A program made the translations under genes and the position numbers. The notes under the pieces were generated by a model, which made no database searches, was not told the origin of the DNA, and saw only the letters and a program-made list of their open reading frames with translations. Positions 54,573-63,445 of a stretch of DNA of 64,000 nt are shown here, piece after piece. The stretch spans positions 1 through 64,000 of the forward strand of contig LFLA01000024.1 in assembly GCA_001542995.1 (NCBI GenBank). The letters run 5' to 3'. Each line of letters opens with the position of its first letter. Position 1 is the stretch's first letter. Source of the DNA: Nitrospina sp. LS_NOB. Lineage in GTDB: Bacteria > Nitrospinota > Nitrospinia > Nitrospinales > VA-1.

Positions 54573-55437
54573 GGGGGGAGAGAAGTTTTTTGCCACCGGC
54601 CGCCGGCCGGGCGCAGCGGAATCCTTGCCAGATGTTAAATTGATCGGGCCGTTCGTTAAAGCGGTAGGTGGTTCTCAAATAGTAGGCCTTGTAATACCAG
54701 TTGCCTCCCCGTAATACCTTGCTGATTCCGGTTTCAGGGCCTTTAGGATCTTTGGATTCGTGATCTTCATAGGTTCCGCCACCAAACCAGTCGGCAACCC
54801 ACTCCCAGACATTACCCGCCATGTGATGGATTCCATAAGGGGAAACCCCCTGGCTCATACTATCTACCGGTTCCATCACTTCAAAACCCAGTTTAGAAAA
54901 TTTACGCCGAAAAGTGACGCGGCTATTGTCGGGAAATTCGTTTCCCCAGGGAAAAATTCTCTGGTCGATTCCTCTTGCAGCCTTTTCCCATTCTGCTTCA
55001 GTAGGCAGGCGTTTGTCTTTCCACTGGCAATAGGCATCGGCACCATGCCAGGAGACCCGGTTAACAGGCAGGTTCTCCAGCCCGGTCCGGGGTTGGTATT
55101 TTCCCTCTACAAACTCAACCGTAACGCTTGGAGTGATTTCTATGAACTGCTGGGCAGAACTTTGGTGAGAGTTAAGAAATTCGGCGAAGTCAGCACTCGT
55201 GATCTCATATTTATCCATCCAGTAAGCACTGAGCGTAACTTCATGAACCGGGTCTTCATCCATATCTCCCCATTCATTATCATTTTCTATAGCAAAACCC
55301 ATGGTAAAGGGTCCTTCGGCAATGAAAACCATATTTTCAGGAGTAATTTTTTGCAGGTGGGTGGCACATCCTGATAAAAAAAGAACCATTATCAACCCGA
55401 CCAGGGTATTAAAAACTTTCAAGAAACTGTTCTCCAT
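54484..55437 (-). CDS. formylglycine-generating-enzyme-like lipoprotein
   Basis: A 317-residue lipoprotein with lipobox LSGC at Cys24, followed by an SUMF1/FGE-sulfatase fold: GPFTMGFAIENDNEWGDMDE, VHEVTLSAYWMDKYEIT, NLPVNRVSWHGADAYCQWKD, RLPTEAEWEKAARG, GNVWEWVADWF and FRCARPA. Members act as oxidoreductases, ligand binders or pilus-associated factors. The two active-site cysteines of true FGE are not evident, so catalysis is doubtful. After the normal end FRCARPAAG, about 35 residues are encoded mainly by a dispersed repeat. Confidence 0.88.
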   Translation of the reverse strand: MENSFLKVFNTLVGLIMVLFLSGCATHLQKITPENMVFIAEGPFTMGFAIENDNEWGDMDEDPVHEVTLSAYWMDKYEITSADFAEFLNSHQSSAQQFIEITPSVTVEFVEGKYQPRTGLENLPVNRVSWHGADAYCQWKDKRLPTEAEWEKAARGIDQRIFPWGNEFPDNSRVTFRRKFSKLGFEVMEPVDSMSQGVSPYGIHHMAGNVWEWVADWFGGGTYEDHESKDPKGPETGISKVLRGGNWYYKAYYLRTTYRFNERPDQFNIWQGFRCARPAAGGKKLLSPLRDLCVSRKIEESRFFTAFRMTRNASLSF

Positions 55438-55673
55438 TCAGGGGGCAGGATTTTTTAATTTTTTCGTGCGACCCGTCACAGAAAGGCCTGTTTTTCGTTC
55501 TAAAGCAACTACAAAGATAACAGGTTTTATTTTTATCAAGCTCTAATATTTCCGGCCCGTCTCCACCAGTTATGATGCGTGGCATCACAAAACGGCCAAT
55601 GATTGGACTGCATACAGGTGCAAATAGCAATTTTTGCAGTGTCGGTTATTTTTATGGGTCCCTCTCCTGACAT
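55409..55673 (-). CDS. dual-CDGSH iron-sulfur protein, frameshifted
   Basis: Starts at 55673 (AGGA upstream) with MSGEGPIKITDTAKIAICTC. The first motif CTCMQSNHWPFCDATH holds the Cys-Cys-Cys-His set for a 2Fe-2S cluster. A shift near 55580 then leads to LDKNKTCYLCSC and the second motif CSCFRTKNRPFCDGSH. Two-motif CDGSH proteins are known in bacteria. The first motif reads CDATH instead of CDGSH. The end overlaps the start of the FGE-like gene by 29 bases. Confidence 0.75.
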
Positions 55674-55703
55674 GGTCGGTTTCCTTTTTTGAATTTTTTA
55701 ATA

Positions 55704-56339
55704 CTAATGGGAAGACAAAGGGACAGGTTTTTCACTTTCCTGATCGGGAAGAAAAACCGTGAATAAAGTTCCTGTACCGAGGGTGCTTTCGACATCCATA
55801 ATCCCTCCGTTTCGGTTGACGATTTGATATACGGTTGCCAGTCCCAAGCCGACTCCATCTTTCTTACTGGAATAGAAAGGGTCATAAATATTATTGATCT
55901 GGTCCAAGGCAATGCCACAACCCTCATCTTGGACCTCAAGAACCATGCCGCGGTGATTAGCTTGAAACTCTCCACTCCGGAATGAAAAAACCTCCTTAAG
56001 CGACAAGGTCAGGGTTCCCTGGGACATCGCTTCCAAAGCATTGATACACAAATTCCACACAACCTGTTTAATTTGTTCCTCATCTCCATGCAGGATCAAA
56101 TGGTCAGTCGTTCCTTTGAAAACAATCTGTTTTTTAGAGCTCAAGTCCTCTTTATTCTTTAACTTTTCTGCTTTTTCAATATACGCTGCCAGACGCCTGA
56201 GGATGGTGTCCAGGATTCCGCCCACTTCTCCCACTTCGATCAGGTTGCAGTAAAGCGAGTCCCAAATCTTTGGGTGTTTTTTCAGGGATTCCGACAGGTT
56301 GTTCCCGGCTTCAATATTTGCCTTGACGCTTAAAATCTT
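55704..56339 (-). pseudogene. fused remnant of pilC and a PilS-like histidine kinase
   Basis: From 56339 to about 56148 the sequence matches an internal piece of PilC (VKANIEAGNNLSESLKKHP, SLYCNLIEVGEVGGILDTIL, RLAAYIEKAEKLKNK). It then runs in frame into the ATPase domain of a histidine kinase (VVWNLCINALEAMSQGTLTL, VQDEGCGIALDQINNIYDPF, GVGLGLATVYQIVNRNGG). The rest of pilC and the sensor and His-box parts of the kinase are gone. There is no start codon for the fusion. Confidence 0.8.
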
Positions 56340-56854
56340 TTCCCTCAATGTTATGAACAAACTCAACCGGGTCTTCAACAGTAATGATATGGCTTTTCTT
56401 ATTTTTGTTAACGTGGTCCACCATAGCGGCAAGTGTTGTGGATTTGCCGCTTCCCGTAGGCCCGGTGACCAGAACCATTCCCTTATGCAACATGGAAAGT
56501 TTTGTAATGACTTTGGGAAGCCCCAGTTGCTCGGAAGTCAGAATTGTGCTTGGAATTTCCCTGAAAACCGCTCCCACACCCCATTTCTGCTGAAAATAAT
56601 TCGCCCGGTAACGGGCCAGACCGGGAATTTCATAGGCGAAATCCACATCTCCGGTTTCTTCGAAAAACCTTGATCTTGGTTTCCGGGGCGATTTCATACA
56701 GCATCGCTTTCAGTTCATCATTTTCCAGGGCTTTGTATTTGATCCGCTCCATGTCCCCATGAACCCGGAGTATGGGTTGCGAACCAGCAACAAGGTGCAA
56801 ATCTGAAGCTCCCTGTTCATTCATCAGCTTGAAGAACGCATCAATTTTAGCCAC
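56340..56854 (-). pseudogene. pilT remnant, frameshifted and truncated
   Basis: PilT is the retraction ATPase of type IV pili. ATG 56854 opens MAKIDAFFKLMNEQGASDLH and the N-terminal PAS-like domain. One extra base in an A5 run (56663-56667) shifts the frame at FEETGDVDFAYEIPGLARYR. The sequence then runs through Walker A GPTGSGKST to TVEDPVEFVH. There it breaks off, joined directly to the pilC fragment. Confidence 0.85.
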
Positions 56855-56857
56855 GGT

Positions 56858-57778
56858 TCACTCTACCAGTTTAGAATTGATAATAAAGTCTTTGACCACC
56901 CTGTCTTTACTTTCCGGCAAAGTTAAGACCTTGCCGTTTAACAATAACTCCACTCCTGTCTTATTCCCCACCGTCAACCGAAAGGCTTCATTAGCCCAGA
57001 AGGTCTTTGCAGTGCCTGCAGGGAGAATAAAATCCTCATCCCTGAAATCATCAATAGTCATATTAAACCACAAATTTTCCTTTGCCCGAATTGTAAGCTT
57101 TAAAGGTTTTTCCACTCCTTCGGGGAATTGGGGACTCGGATCGACTCGTGAAGCGCTTGAGGTTTGTGAGTTCAGTTCGACCGGTTCCTCGGGGGATAAG
57201 ACTTTTTCCTCGTTCAGGTCTTCGGCAAGTTGATCAGATAGATTGACGGATAGTTCGAGGGTCTCAGGCTCAGCGGAGTCCGCTTCCTGAATACCCATAT
57301 TTTCTCCCACAATCTGGTTTTCGGAAATATCAAAACTTATTGGAGGCTTCGGTGTAGCTATCTCCGCCTGCTCTTGCATTGAGGAACCTTTTTCCTGCTC
57401 CGGGTCGTCCCCTTTTTTTATCAGGATTCCCACCCCAAACAAGAGGCCGACAACCACCAGAATCAACAGGCCGAATGTCAAAAGGGTTTTGGACTGTGAT
57501 TTGACAGAAGGTATTTTGAGGGGGATATTTTCCTGATTTTTGAACTCCACAGATTCTTTATAGATATTGAGCATTTCCTCAACATCCGAACCGATGATGT
57601 TGGCATAGGACCGGATATATCCTTTAATAAAAACTTCCCCCGGAAGTTCATCAAAAGAGTTGTCTTCAAGAGCCTTAAGAAAACGAATATGAATTTTCGT
57701 GGCCCCGGATATTTCTTCCAGAGGCACCCCCCTTAATTCGCGTTCATGTTTTAAATAAGAACCAAAGTTTTCAACCAT
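56858..57778 (-). CDS. rodZ: RodZ-like helix-turn-helix membrane protein
   Basis: An N-terminal cytoplasmic HTH_25 domain (FGSYLKHERELRGVPLEEIS, LPGEVFIKGYIRSYA) covers residues 5-75. One membrane helix is near 98-121, followed by an acidic linker. The C-terminal periplasmic DUF4115 domain is LTIRAKENLWFNMTIDD and NEAFRLTVGNKTGVELLLNG. RodZ links MreB to the wall machinery and, in some bacteria, affects pili. It is adjacent to pilT remnants and a TPR lipoprotein. Confidence 0.88.
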   Translation of the reverse strand: MVENFGSYLKHERELRGVPLEEISGATKIHIRFLKALEDNSFDELPGEVFIKGYIRSYANIIGSDVEEMLNIYKESVEFKNQENIPLKIPSVKSQSKTLLTFGLLILVVVGLLFGVGILIKKGDDPEQEKGSSMQEQAEIATPKPPISFDISENQIVGENMGIQEADSAEPETLELSVNLSDQLAEDLNEEKVLSPEEPVELNSQTSSASRVDPSPQFPEGVEKPLKLTIRAKENLWFNMTIDDFRDEDFILPAGTAKTFWANEAFRLTVGNKTGVELLLNGKVLTLPESKDRVVKDFIINSKLVE

Positions 57779-57784
57779 CATTTT

Positions 57785-58579
57785 TTATTCCGGATGAACC
57801 AAATTAATATATTCTTTGGATTTTTTAGCCAGGTTCCCTCTAGGAGAATAAAGAATCACTTTTTTAAAATGATTCACTGCCTTGCCTTTTTTTTCTTCCT
57901 TTAAATATAATTGTCCCAACTCAAAATGGGCTTGAGAAAAACGCGGCTTGAGAGCCAGAGCCTTTTGTAAAGAGTCTTTAGCTTGATCAAAACGCTCCTG
58001 ATTAATATAAGCCAAGGCCAGATTAAGCCGAATCCCTGCATTATCTTTTAGGTCAAGAGCTCTTTCCCACTCGATTTCAGCTTCATTCTTTTTTCCCAGA
58101 TTATAAAAACACAGCGCGATCCAATTATAAATCTGCTGAGGTTGCGGGGTTCCAGGTCGCGCCAGGTCTTCCCGGAAGTGGCGAATCGCCTTTTCCCACT
58201 GCCCCTGCTGCATGTAAATCAAACCCAACTGCCGATAGGCGTCCTTCAAATTATTGTTTAATTTGATGCTTGTTAAAAACTCCCGTTCTGCTCGCTCGAT
58301 ATCTCCCTGTACAAAATAAGCCCGGCCCAGGAAAAAATAGAGGTTCGAGTCCGCAGGATCCAGCTCCAAGGCTTCTTTAAGCAATGCCATCATTTTATCC
58401 TGCTGATTCAAGGAGCCTGCCTGCATGGCCTCCTTGAATTTTTTCTGCGCCAAAGTTTTACTTTCATTCGGCGGCCGTTCAGTGGTGGCGCAACCTATAG
58501 AAAGCACAAATACCAGCATACATATTACAGCCCCACACCATTTTTTAGGCCTCAGGGTCCTGGCTAGCAAAAAGCTCAT
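57785..58579 (-). CDS. TPR lipoprotein, PilF/PilW-like
   Basis: A 264-residue protein with an N-terminal lipoprotein signal (lipobox SIGC, Cys30). About six TPR units follow ([60 protein letters not shown]). PilF/PilW lipoproteins assist secretin assembly of type IV pili. The position before rodZ and the pilT remnant supports a pilus link. It is 3 bases upstream of rodZ. Confidence 0.82.
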   Translation of the reverse strand: MSFLLARTLRPKKWCGAVICMLVFVLSIGCATTERPPNESKTLAQKKFKEAMQAGSLNQQDKMMALLKEALELDPADSNLYFFLGRAYFVQGDIERAEREFLTSIKLNNNLKDAYRQLGLIYMQQGQWEKAIRHFREDLARPGTPQPQQIYNWIALCFYNLGKKNEAEIEWERALDLKDNAGIRLNLALAYINQERFDQAKDSLQKALALKPRFSQAHFELGQLYLKEEKKGKAVNHFKKVILYSPRGNLAKKSKEYINLVHPE

Positions 58580-59142
58580 AAGTTTTTAACTTTTATAAAG
58601 TTATTTAAATATGGCGGCTAAAAATGATACCAAATGGCCAAGGCTTTCTCAACAGAGTAAGTAACAAAGAATCAAAGGTCAAGACCAAAAAAGATAAAAA
58701 TTACAAATGAACCGGCGAATTCAACTTGCCTGAATAATCTGGGAGACAGCTATCGCTTAAAAGGCGATCTGAAAAAAGCCCAAGAAATCCTTTTAGGGTC
58801 CCTGGAGGTCAATACAAATGGAATGCTCACTCATTTCAATCTGGGAGTCCTTTACCAAACAGAAGGAAAGTTTCAAAAGGCTATTGACTCATTTCAAAAA
58901 TCATTAAATATCATCCCTCTTATGTGGAGACCTTTGCATAAGTCGATAAAGCAGAAAAGCGAGATTCTTCACTACGTTCAGAATGACAATACTGGGCCAT
59001 TTTGTCATTCTGAGGAACAAGGTGACGAAGACGTGATATTTTTCCTTAAACTTCATGCCCCGCAGGGGTATGTGATATACTCTTCATTATCCGTGAACTG
59101 GAAACCTGTGAGCCGCTTGCCAAAGCGGGATGTGGGATAAGC

Positions 59143-59514
59143 ATGACACCAAAAGACGCTATCAAAATGCTGTCGCCACCACGCTACTGCGCCGAGGTGA
59201 TTCATTTTGCCAATATCAACAAAGCGCAACCAGTGTGGTGGCTGGACATTCCACTCAAAAAATTGGATAAGCATGACTTTTTGGTGTTCGCATTATGCAA
59301 TAAGAAACAACAGTTGGAAGTTCTTGGAACGCCGACTTCGTTTCTACAGGAAAACTTGCATAGGTTGTCTGTTCGAAAAGACAGAGGCGTTATCAGTTTA
59401 GAGCTGTCATGCCAGCCGCAGAATTTATTTGAATGCGTCCGCCCGCGGAACTGCGGCATTTCATTTGCACAATTCCAGAGAGACACGCTGGAGATGCCAA
59501 ATGCGAACATCTGA
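59143..59514 (+). CDS. hypothetical protein carried in the insertion (123 aa)
   Basis: A 123-residue soluble protein (YCAEVIHFANINKAQPVWWL, HDFLVFALCNKKQQLEVLG, CGISFAQFQRDTLEM). Family not recognised. Its last codons overlap the ATG of an ABC-ATPase fragment, so at its source it was the upstream gene of a transporter operon. It is probably a passenger copied into this site. Confidence 0.55.
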   Translation: MTPKDAIKMLSPPRYCAEVIHFANINKAQPVWWLDIPLKKLDKHDFLVFALCNKKQQLEVLGTPTSFLQENLHRLSVRKDRGVISLELSCQPQNLFECVRPRNCGISFAQFQRDTLEMPNANI

Positions 59515-59599
59515 CGATACGCTACTAGAAGTAAAAAACATCTCGCTGTCCTTTGGCGGGGTAAAAATGCTCAGCAAACTTCATGCCCCGCAGGGGTAA
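59501..59599 (+). pseudogene. 5' fragment of a LivG-like ABC transporter ATPase
   Basis: ATG 59501 opens MRTSDDTLLEVKNISLSFGG, the typical first strand of branched-chain-amino-acid-type ABC ATPases. It is cut after GGVK by repeat sequence and ends KLHAPQG. Confidence 0.65.
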
Positions 59600-59866
59600 T
59601 CTCGACTTATGCAAAGCCCTCTCTTATGTGGAGGCGCATTACCAGCTTGCTAACACCCACCTTAAGACCAATAACAAGGAATCGGCCAGGTAATCCCTGG
59701 AAAAAGCACTTCAGGCTGATCCTGATAATTTAAAGTTCCAGGAACTTTATAATAAAGTATTGGCCTCGTAAAAATTTGCTCAGAATGAGGCAGGGGAAAT
59801 CCCCCGCTCATAATTTTCCAATAGGAAAACTTGCAGTCCTAAATTCTCCGGATGTACAATACCCGA

Positions 59867-60322
59867 ATGAGCAATACCGATTCCAAAACTTCCAAAGCAA
59901 ATACACGCTCTCCCTCAGAATTAAAGACAATCCTTTCCAACCACAAAACCTGGCTGAAAACGGATGGCCGTGATGGAGAACCGGCAAACCTGAAAGACTG
60001 CCATTTAAAAGGAGCCGTGCTGGTGGGTGCTGATCTTAGTGGTGCTAACCTTGAAGGGGCATACCTGTATGGGGCTTATTTAAAAAATGCCAACCTTGAA
60101 AACGCCAACTTGCGGGGAGCCAACTTGCGAGGAGCCAACCTACGGTGGGCCAACTTGAAAAATGCTGATCTGAAAAATGCTAATCTTGTCCGTGCCGATT
60201 TCATGCAGGCTGAAATAAAAAATGCCCAACTCCAAGGGGCCAACCTGAAAATGGCAGAAGGGCTCACACCCGAACAACTGGCAGAAGCCCACACCGATGA
60301 AAAAACCATCCTACCGGCGTAG
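59867..60322 (+). CDS. pentapeptide-repeat protein, paralogue B
   Basis: About 151 residues. A helical N-terminus (SELKTILSNHKTWLKTDGRD) is followed by about 18 A(D/N)LXX units (ADLSGANLEGAYLYGAYLKN and on) and the tail TPEQLAEAHTDEKT. N-terminal HK-WL-G-DG matches paralogue A. Starts at 59852 or 59867 are possible. A family 2 repeat begins at its stop. Confidence 0.87.
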   Translation: MSNTDSKTSKANTRSPSELKTILSNHKTWLKTDGRDGEPANLKDCHLKGAVLVGADLSGANLEGAYLYGAYLKNANLENANLRGANLRGANLRWANLKNADLKNANLVRADFMQAEIKNAQLQGANLKMAEGLTPEQLAEAHTDEKTILPA

Positions 60323-60475
60323 CCGCCGGGGGCAAATTTCAGTAACTCTCTCTGGCAAACAAAGAACTATCCCGGCTTAATGAGCCTTTGCCCAGTTCCT
60401 TCTCACGGGAGCGAGTGCCGAGCGGGAGACATAGACGGCTCAACGAGCCCTTGCTAGTCGGTCCCACGCCTAATG
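60320..60475. repeat. family 2 intergenic repeat
   Basis: GGCGTAGCCGCC, CTCTCTGGCAAACAAAGAAC, CCCGGCTTAATGAGCCTTTG and GACGGCTCAACGAGCCCTTG. It fills the gap between the pentapeptide gene and hpnH. Confidence 0.6.
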
Positions 60476-60476
60476 G

Positions 60477-61484
60477 TTATTGGAAAACCACTTTAGCGGA
60501 ATCAAACATACCCTTTAAACTGGATGTCGCATCCTCAACCGCTGTGGCCTCATAACCACAATGGGCGGTACAATCCGCACATTTCCGGTTATTTTGATGA
60601 CCATAGTTTTCCCACTCGGTGGTTTCCATCAATTCCTTATAAGTTTCTGCATAACCATCATCCAAAAGGTAACAAGGCTTCTGCCAACCCAGCACGGAAT
60701 AATTCGGGTTCCCCCAGGGCGTACAGGAATAATCCTTTTTCCCGCGCAAAAATTCTAAATAAAGTGGCGAATGATTCAAATCCCAACGGCCTTTTTTATT
60801 TTTCGCCAGCAATTTGTCAAAAAATTCAAATGTGCGCCGACGTCCGAAAAAATGATCCTGATCGGGAGCGTCCGGGTAACGAAATGCCGAAGCCATGGTC
60901 ACTCCGTCTATCCCAGAAGAGGCTAAATAATCCAAAAATTCCTCGGCCATCTCTACAGTCGTATCTTCGAAAAAGGTGGTAGCACTGGTAACCCGGAATC
61001 CTCTTTTCTTTGCTTCTCGAACCGCCTCGATGGCTAGTTTGAAAGTTCCCTTCTGATCAACAATGCGATCATGCTCCTCTTCCATTCCATCCAGATGAAC
61101 GGAGAGGGTCAAATAAGGGCTTACTGGCAGTCGATCCAGATGTTCTTTAAGCAGAATGGCGTTGGTGCACAAATAAATAAAACGCTTCATAGCAACCAAG
61201 CCTTCAACGATTTGTACAATTTCCGGATGCATTAATGGTTCGCCGCCCGCTATGGAAACCACAGGGGCGCCACACTCTTTGGCGGCCTTAAAGCACTGCT
61301 CCGGAGTCATATTCTGTTTCAATATTTCATTGGGTTTTTGAATTTTTCCACAACCAATACACTCTAAATTGCAACGGAATAAAGGTTCCAGCATCATCAC
61401 CAGTGGATACCGCTTGTTGCCCTTTAATTTTTGCCGAAAGACATAAGACCCAATTTTCAACGCTTGCATCAGCGGGACAGACAT
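60477..61484 (-). CDS. hpnH: hopanoid adenosyl transferase HpnH (radical SAM)
   Basis: Attaches adenosine to hopene, the first step to extended (C35) hopanoids. The radical-SAM cluster motif is Cys38, Cys42 and Cys45 (FRCNLECIGCGKIQKP), with AGGEPLMHPEI and the HpnH pattern SATTFFEDTTVEMAEEFLDY and YSCTPWGNPNYSVLGWQKPC. At 335 aa it is typical. No squalene-hopene cyclase is in the window. Confidence 0.93.
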   Translation of the reverse strand: MSVPLMQALKIGSYVFRQKLKGNKRYPLVMMLEPLFRCNLECIGCGKIQKPNEILKQNMTPEQCFKAAKECGAPVVSIAGGEPLMHPEIVQIVEGLVAMKRFIYLCTNAILLKEHLDRLPVSPYLTLSVHLDGMEEEHDRIVDQKGTFKLAIEAVREAKKRGFRVTSATTFFEDTTVEMAEEFLDYLASSGIDGVTMASAFRYPDAPDQDHFFGRRRTFEFFDKLLAKNKKGRWDLNHSPLYLEFLRGKKDYSCTPWGNPNYSVLGWQKPCYLLDDGYAETYKELMETTEWENYGHQNNRKCADCTAHCGYEATAVEDATSSLKGMFDSAKVVFQ

Positions 61485-61693
61485 GAAATTAAATACCGAT
61501 TAAACTGTTTAAAAAATTTATCAATTGCACCAACAAAATTTCTTGCTAAAATTCCAGAACAAAAGAACCTTATTATAAAACCAGTATGTTTGGGGAGCAA
61601 AGAACTTTATCCCTGCCGGGAAAACAACATCCATCAAATATATTGGTAAAATCAATCCATATCGGCAGGGGAACCATTAATCGGAAACCGATC

Positions 61694-61891
61694 TTGAAAA
61701 AATTTCTTTTTTTCCTAATCTTTATTGTGACAGCAATAGCCTTCGATGGAGCCTTGGCTAAAGATATTTTCGATTACGGAATCAATACCCTGTCTGGCTG
61801 GTTAGGGCTGGCTTTGACCATTGGTGTTGTTCTCACCCTGTTCTGGGCGCAAACCACCAAAACCCACCATGACAAAAACAACCGTGAGTAA
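61694..61891 (+). CDS. small exported or membrane protein (65 aa)
   Basis: A TTG start at 61694 with GGAAA about 9 bases upstream gives MKKFLFFLIFIVTAIAFDGA, a signal peptide or anchor. A second helix (WLGLALTIGVVLTLFWA) and a basic tail follow. An upstream in-frame ATG at 61586 adds 36 non-conserved-looking residues. It is divergent from hpnH. Function unknown. Confidence 0.5.
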   Translation: MKKFLFFLIFIVTAIAFDGALAKDIFDYGINTLSGWLGLALTIGVVLTLFWAQTTKTHHDKNNRE

Positions 61892-61910
61892 ATAAAATTC
61901 CCGGTTGACT

Positions 61911-63197
61911 TTAAACGGTTTCAGCCATTTTAGCCTTCTTCAACAGGCTTAATAGCGCGAACGGTTCTGCCTGCCGATCAATTCCAATCCAGATCGTTCC
62001 ATTGCCTCCGTGTGCGACAGTTGCTTTTTCTCCGGCACTTGTTTCCATAGCATCAATGGAAAATTTGAATTGTCCGCTGGGGGAAATATATTCCACCTCA
62101 TCTCCGAGCTCGATACGGTTTTTAACTTCTACCTCCATCCAACCCGGACGCTCATTCACAACCTGCCCACCAAAAACCTGGGCCTGATCTTTCTCCTGCG
62201 GTGAATCAAACCGCTCGGTGTCCCGATTGGAAGCGGATATTAAAAATGCGGATGTGAAACCCCGGTTCGCCGTCTTATCAATTTCTCCAAGTAATTCGGG
62301 ATCGAATGAACGTCCTTCTGCCAGATCTTTAATGGCCTTACGGTAAGCCCGGGTGACCATGGACAAATAATAAATGGATTTCGATCGGCCCTCTATTTTA
62401 AATGACATGACACCGGCTTCATGAAGCGGTTTTAAAAATTCCACCGCCCTCAAGTCTTTCGAGTTCATGATATAAGTACCGTGCTCGTCTTCATCGATAG
62501 GCATCATTTCGCCTTTTCGCGAAGTTTCCTCAATGGCATACTGCCCCTTAAGCGGCTGATACTGTTCGGTTTCTTTTTCTACTTCCTCCTTAACATTAAA
62601 TTCCCATCGGCAACTGTTGGTGCATGTCCCCTGATTGGCATCGCGGTGATTGAAATAATTGGATAACAGGCACCGGCCAGAATAAGCAATACAAATTGAC
62701 CCGTGCACGAAAGCCTCCAGTTCCATATCCGGGACCCGGTCATGGATCTCCTGAATCTCTTCCAGGGAAAGCTCTCTCGATAAAATGACCCGCTTAACTC
62801 CAAGGTTGTACCAAAACTCCACCGAGGACCAATTCATAGTATTGGTTTGCACCGAAAGATGAACCGGAATCTGGGGAAACTCCTTGAGAGCAAACTGAAT
62901 CATCCCCGGATCAGCCATGATAAATGCATCAGGTCCCAATGCAGCGTGTTGAGCCAGAGATTTTTTAAAGGATGCAATTTTCCGGTTGGGCGGAAGAATA
63001 TTGGCCGTAACATAAATCTTCTTGCCCTTATCGTGGGTGTAGGCAATGGCCTCTTCAAGCAAATCGTTTTTGAAAGGATTCTCTCTGGCCCGCAAGGAAA
63101 ACTTGGGAATGCCCGCATAGACCGCATCCGCACCATACGCCAAAGCGTATTTTAATTTCTCAGGGCTGCCAGCAGGTGACAATAATTCGGGAATCAT
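61911..63197 (-). CDS. trhP: U32-family protein, TrhP-like
   Basis: U32 family proteins such as TrhP (YegQ) take part in prephenate-dependent tRNA 5-hydroxyuridine formation. The N-terminus is ELLSPAGSPEKLKYALAYGADAVYAG. The family Cys pattern is present (SICIAYSGRCLLSNYFNHRD, then GTCTNSCRW), as is KDLRAVEFLKPLHEAGVMSF. The C-terminal barrel is NRIELGDEVEYISP. At 428 aa it is full length. Confidence 0.9.
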   Translation of the reverse strand: MIPELLSPAGSPEKLKYALAYGADAVYAGIPKFSLRARENPFKNDLLEEAIAYTHDKGKKIYVTANILPPNRKIASFKKSLAQHAALGPDAFIMADPGMIQFALKEFPQIPVHLSVQTNTMNWSSVEFWYNLGVKRVILSRELSLEEIQEIHDRVPDMELEAFVHGSICIAYSGRCLLSNYFNHRDANQGTCTNSCRWEFNVKEEVEKETEQYQPLKGQYAIEETSRKGEMMPIDEDEHGTYIMNSKDLRAVEFLKPLHEAGVMSFKIEGRSKSIYYLSMVTRAYRKAIKDLAEGRSFDPELLGEIDKTANRGFTSAFLISASNRDTERFDSPQEKDQAQVFGGQVVNERPGWMEVEVKNRIELGDEVEYISPSGQFKFSIDAMETSAGEKATVAHGGNGTIWIGIDRQAEPFALLSLLKKAKMAETV

Positions 63198-63445
63198 GGC
63201 TCATTACCGTTTTTGTTATAGAGCCTTGTAGCTTACACCAACGGGGTGTGAAACCGCAAGCATCTCAAACCATCGGGGATGTTTTTGTATTAAAAAATGG
63301 GGAGAAAACAAGGGGAGCTAAATTCGATCATCCTGTGATCCAGTTACTATGCTTCCAACTGGAATGGTTATTTTGGTTTATCCCAAGGATTGAAAAATCT
63401 ATAAGAAGTTTGTTGCTGTCAAAATTTAGGGGTTATTACCATAGA

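Larger units (their letters stand above)
58917..59633. mobile_element. repeat-bounded insertion with 13-bp target duplication and cargo
   Basis: CTCTTATGTGGAG is directly repeated at 58917-58929 and 59621-59633. Just inside are 15-bp inverted ends CTTTGCATAAGTCGA (left from about 58932; right complement ending near 59616). The element includes family 1 modules (58930-59070 and 59570-59620), one complete gene (59143-59514) and the first codons of an ABC ATPase gene. It encodes no transposase. Confidence 0.82.
58710..59771 (+). pseudogene. TPR protein gene split by an insertion
   Basis: The 5' piece (to about 58929) encodes NNLGDSYRLKGDLKKAQEIL, THFNLGVLYQTEGKFQKAID and SFQKSLNIIP. The 3' piece (59621-59771) encodes SYVEAHYQLANTHLKTNN, then KALQADPDNLKFQELYNKVL, with one internal stop. 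A 691-base insertion separates them. No start for the 5' piece is visible. Confidence 0.78.

Noticed and set aside
59143-59514. Transposase gene for the repeat-bounded insertion
   Set aside because: The protein has no DDE, HUH or recombinase motifs, and its overlap with an ABC ATPase start marks it as cargo.
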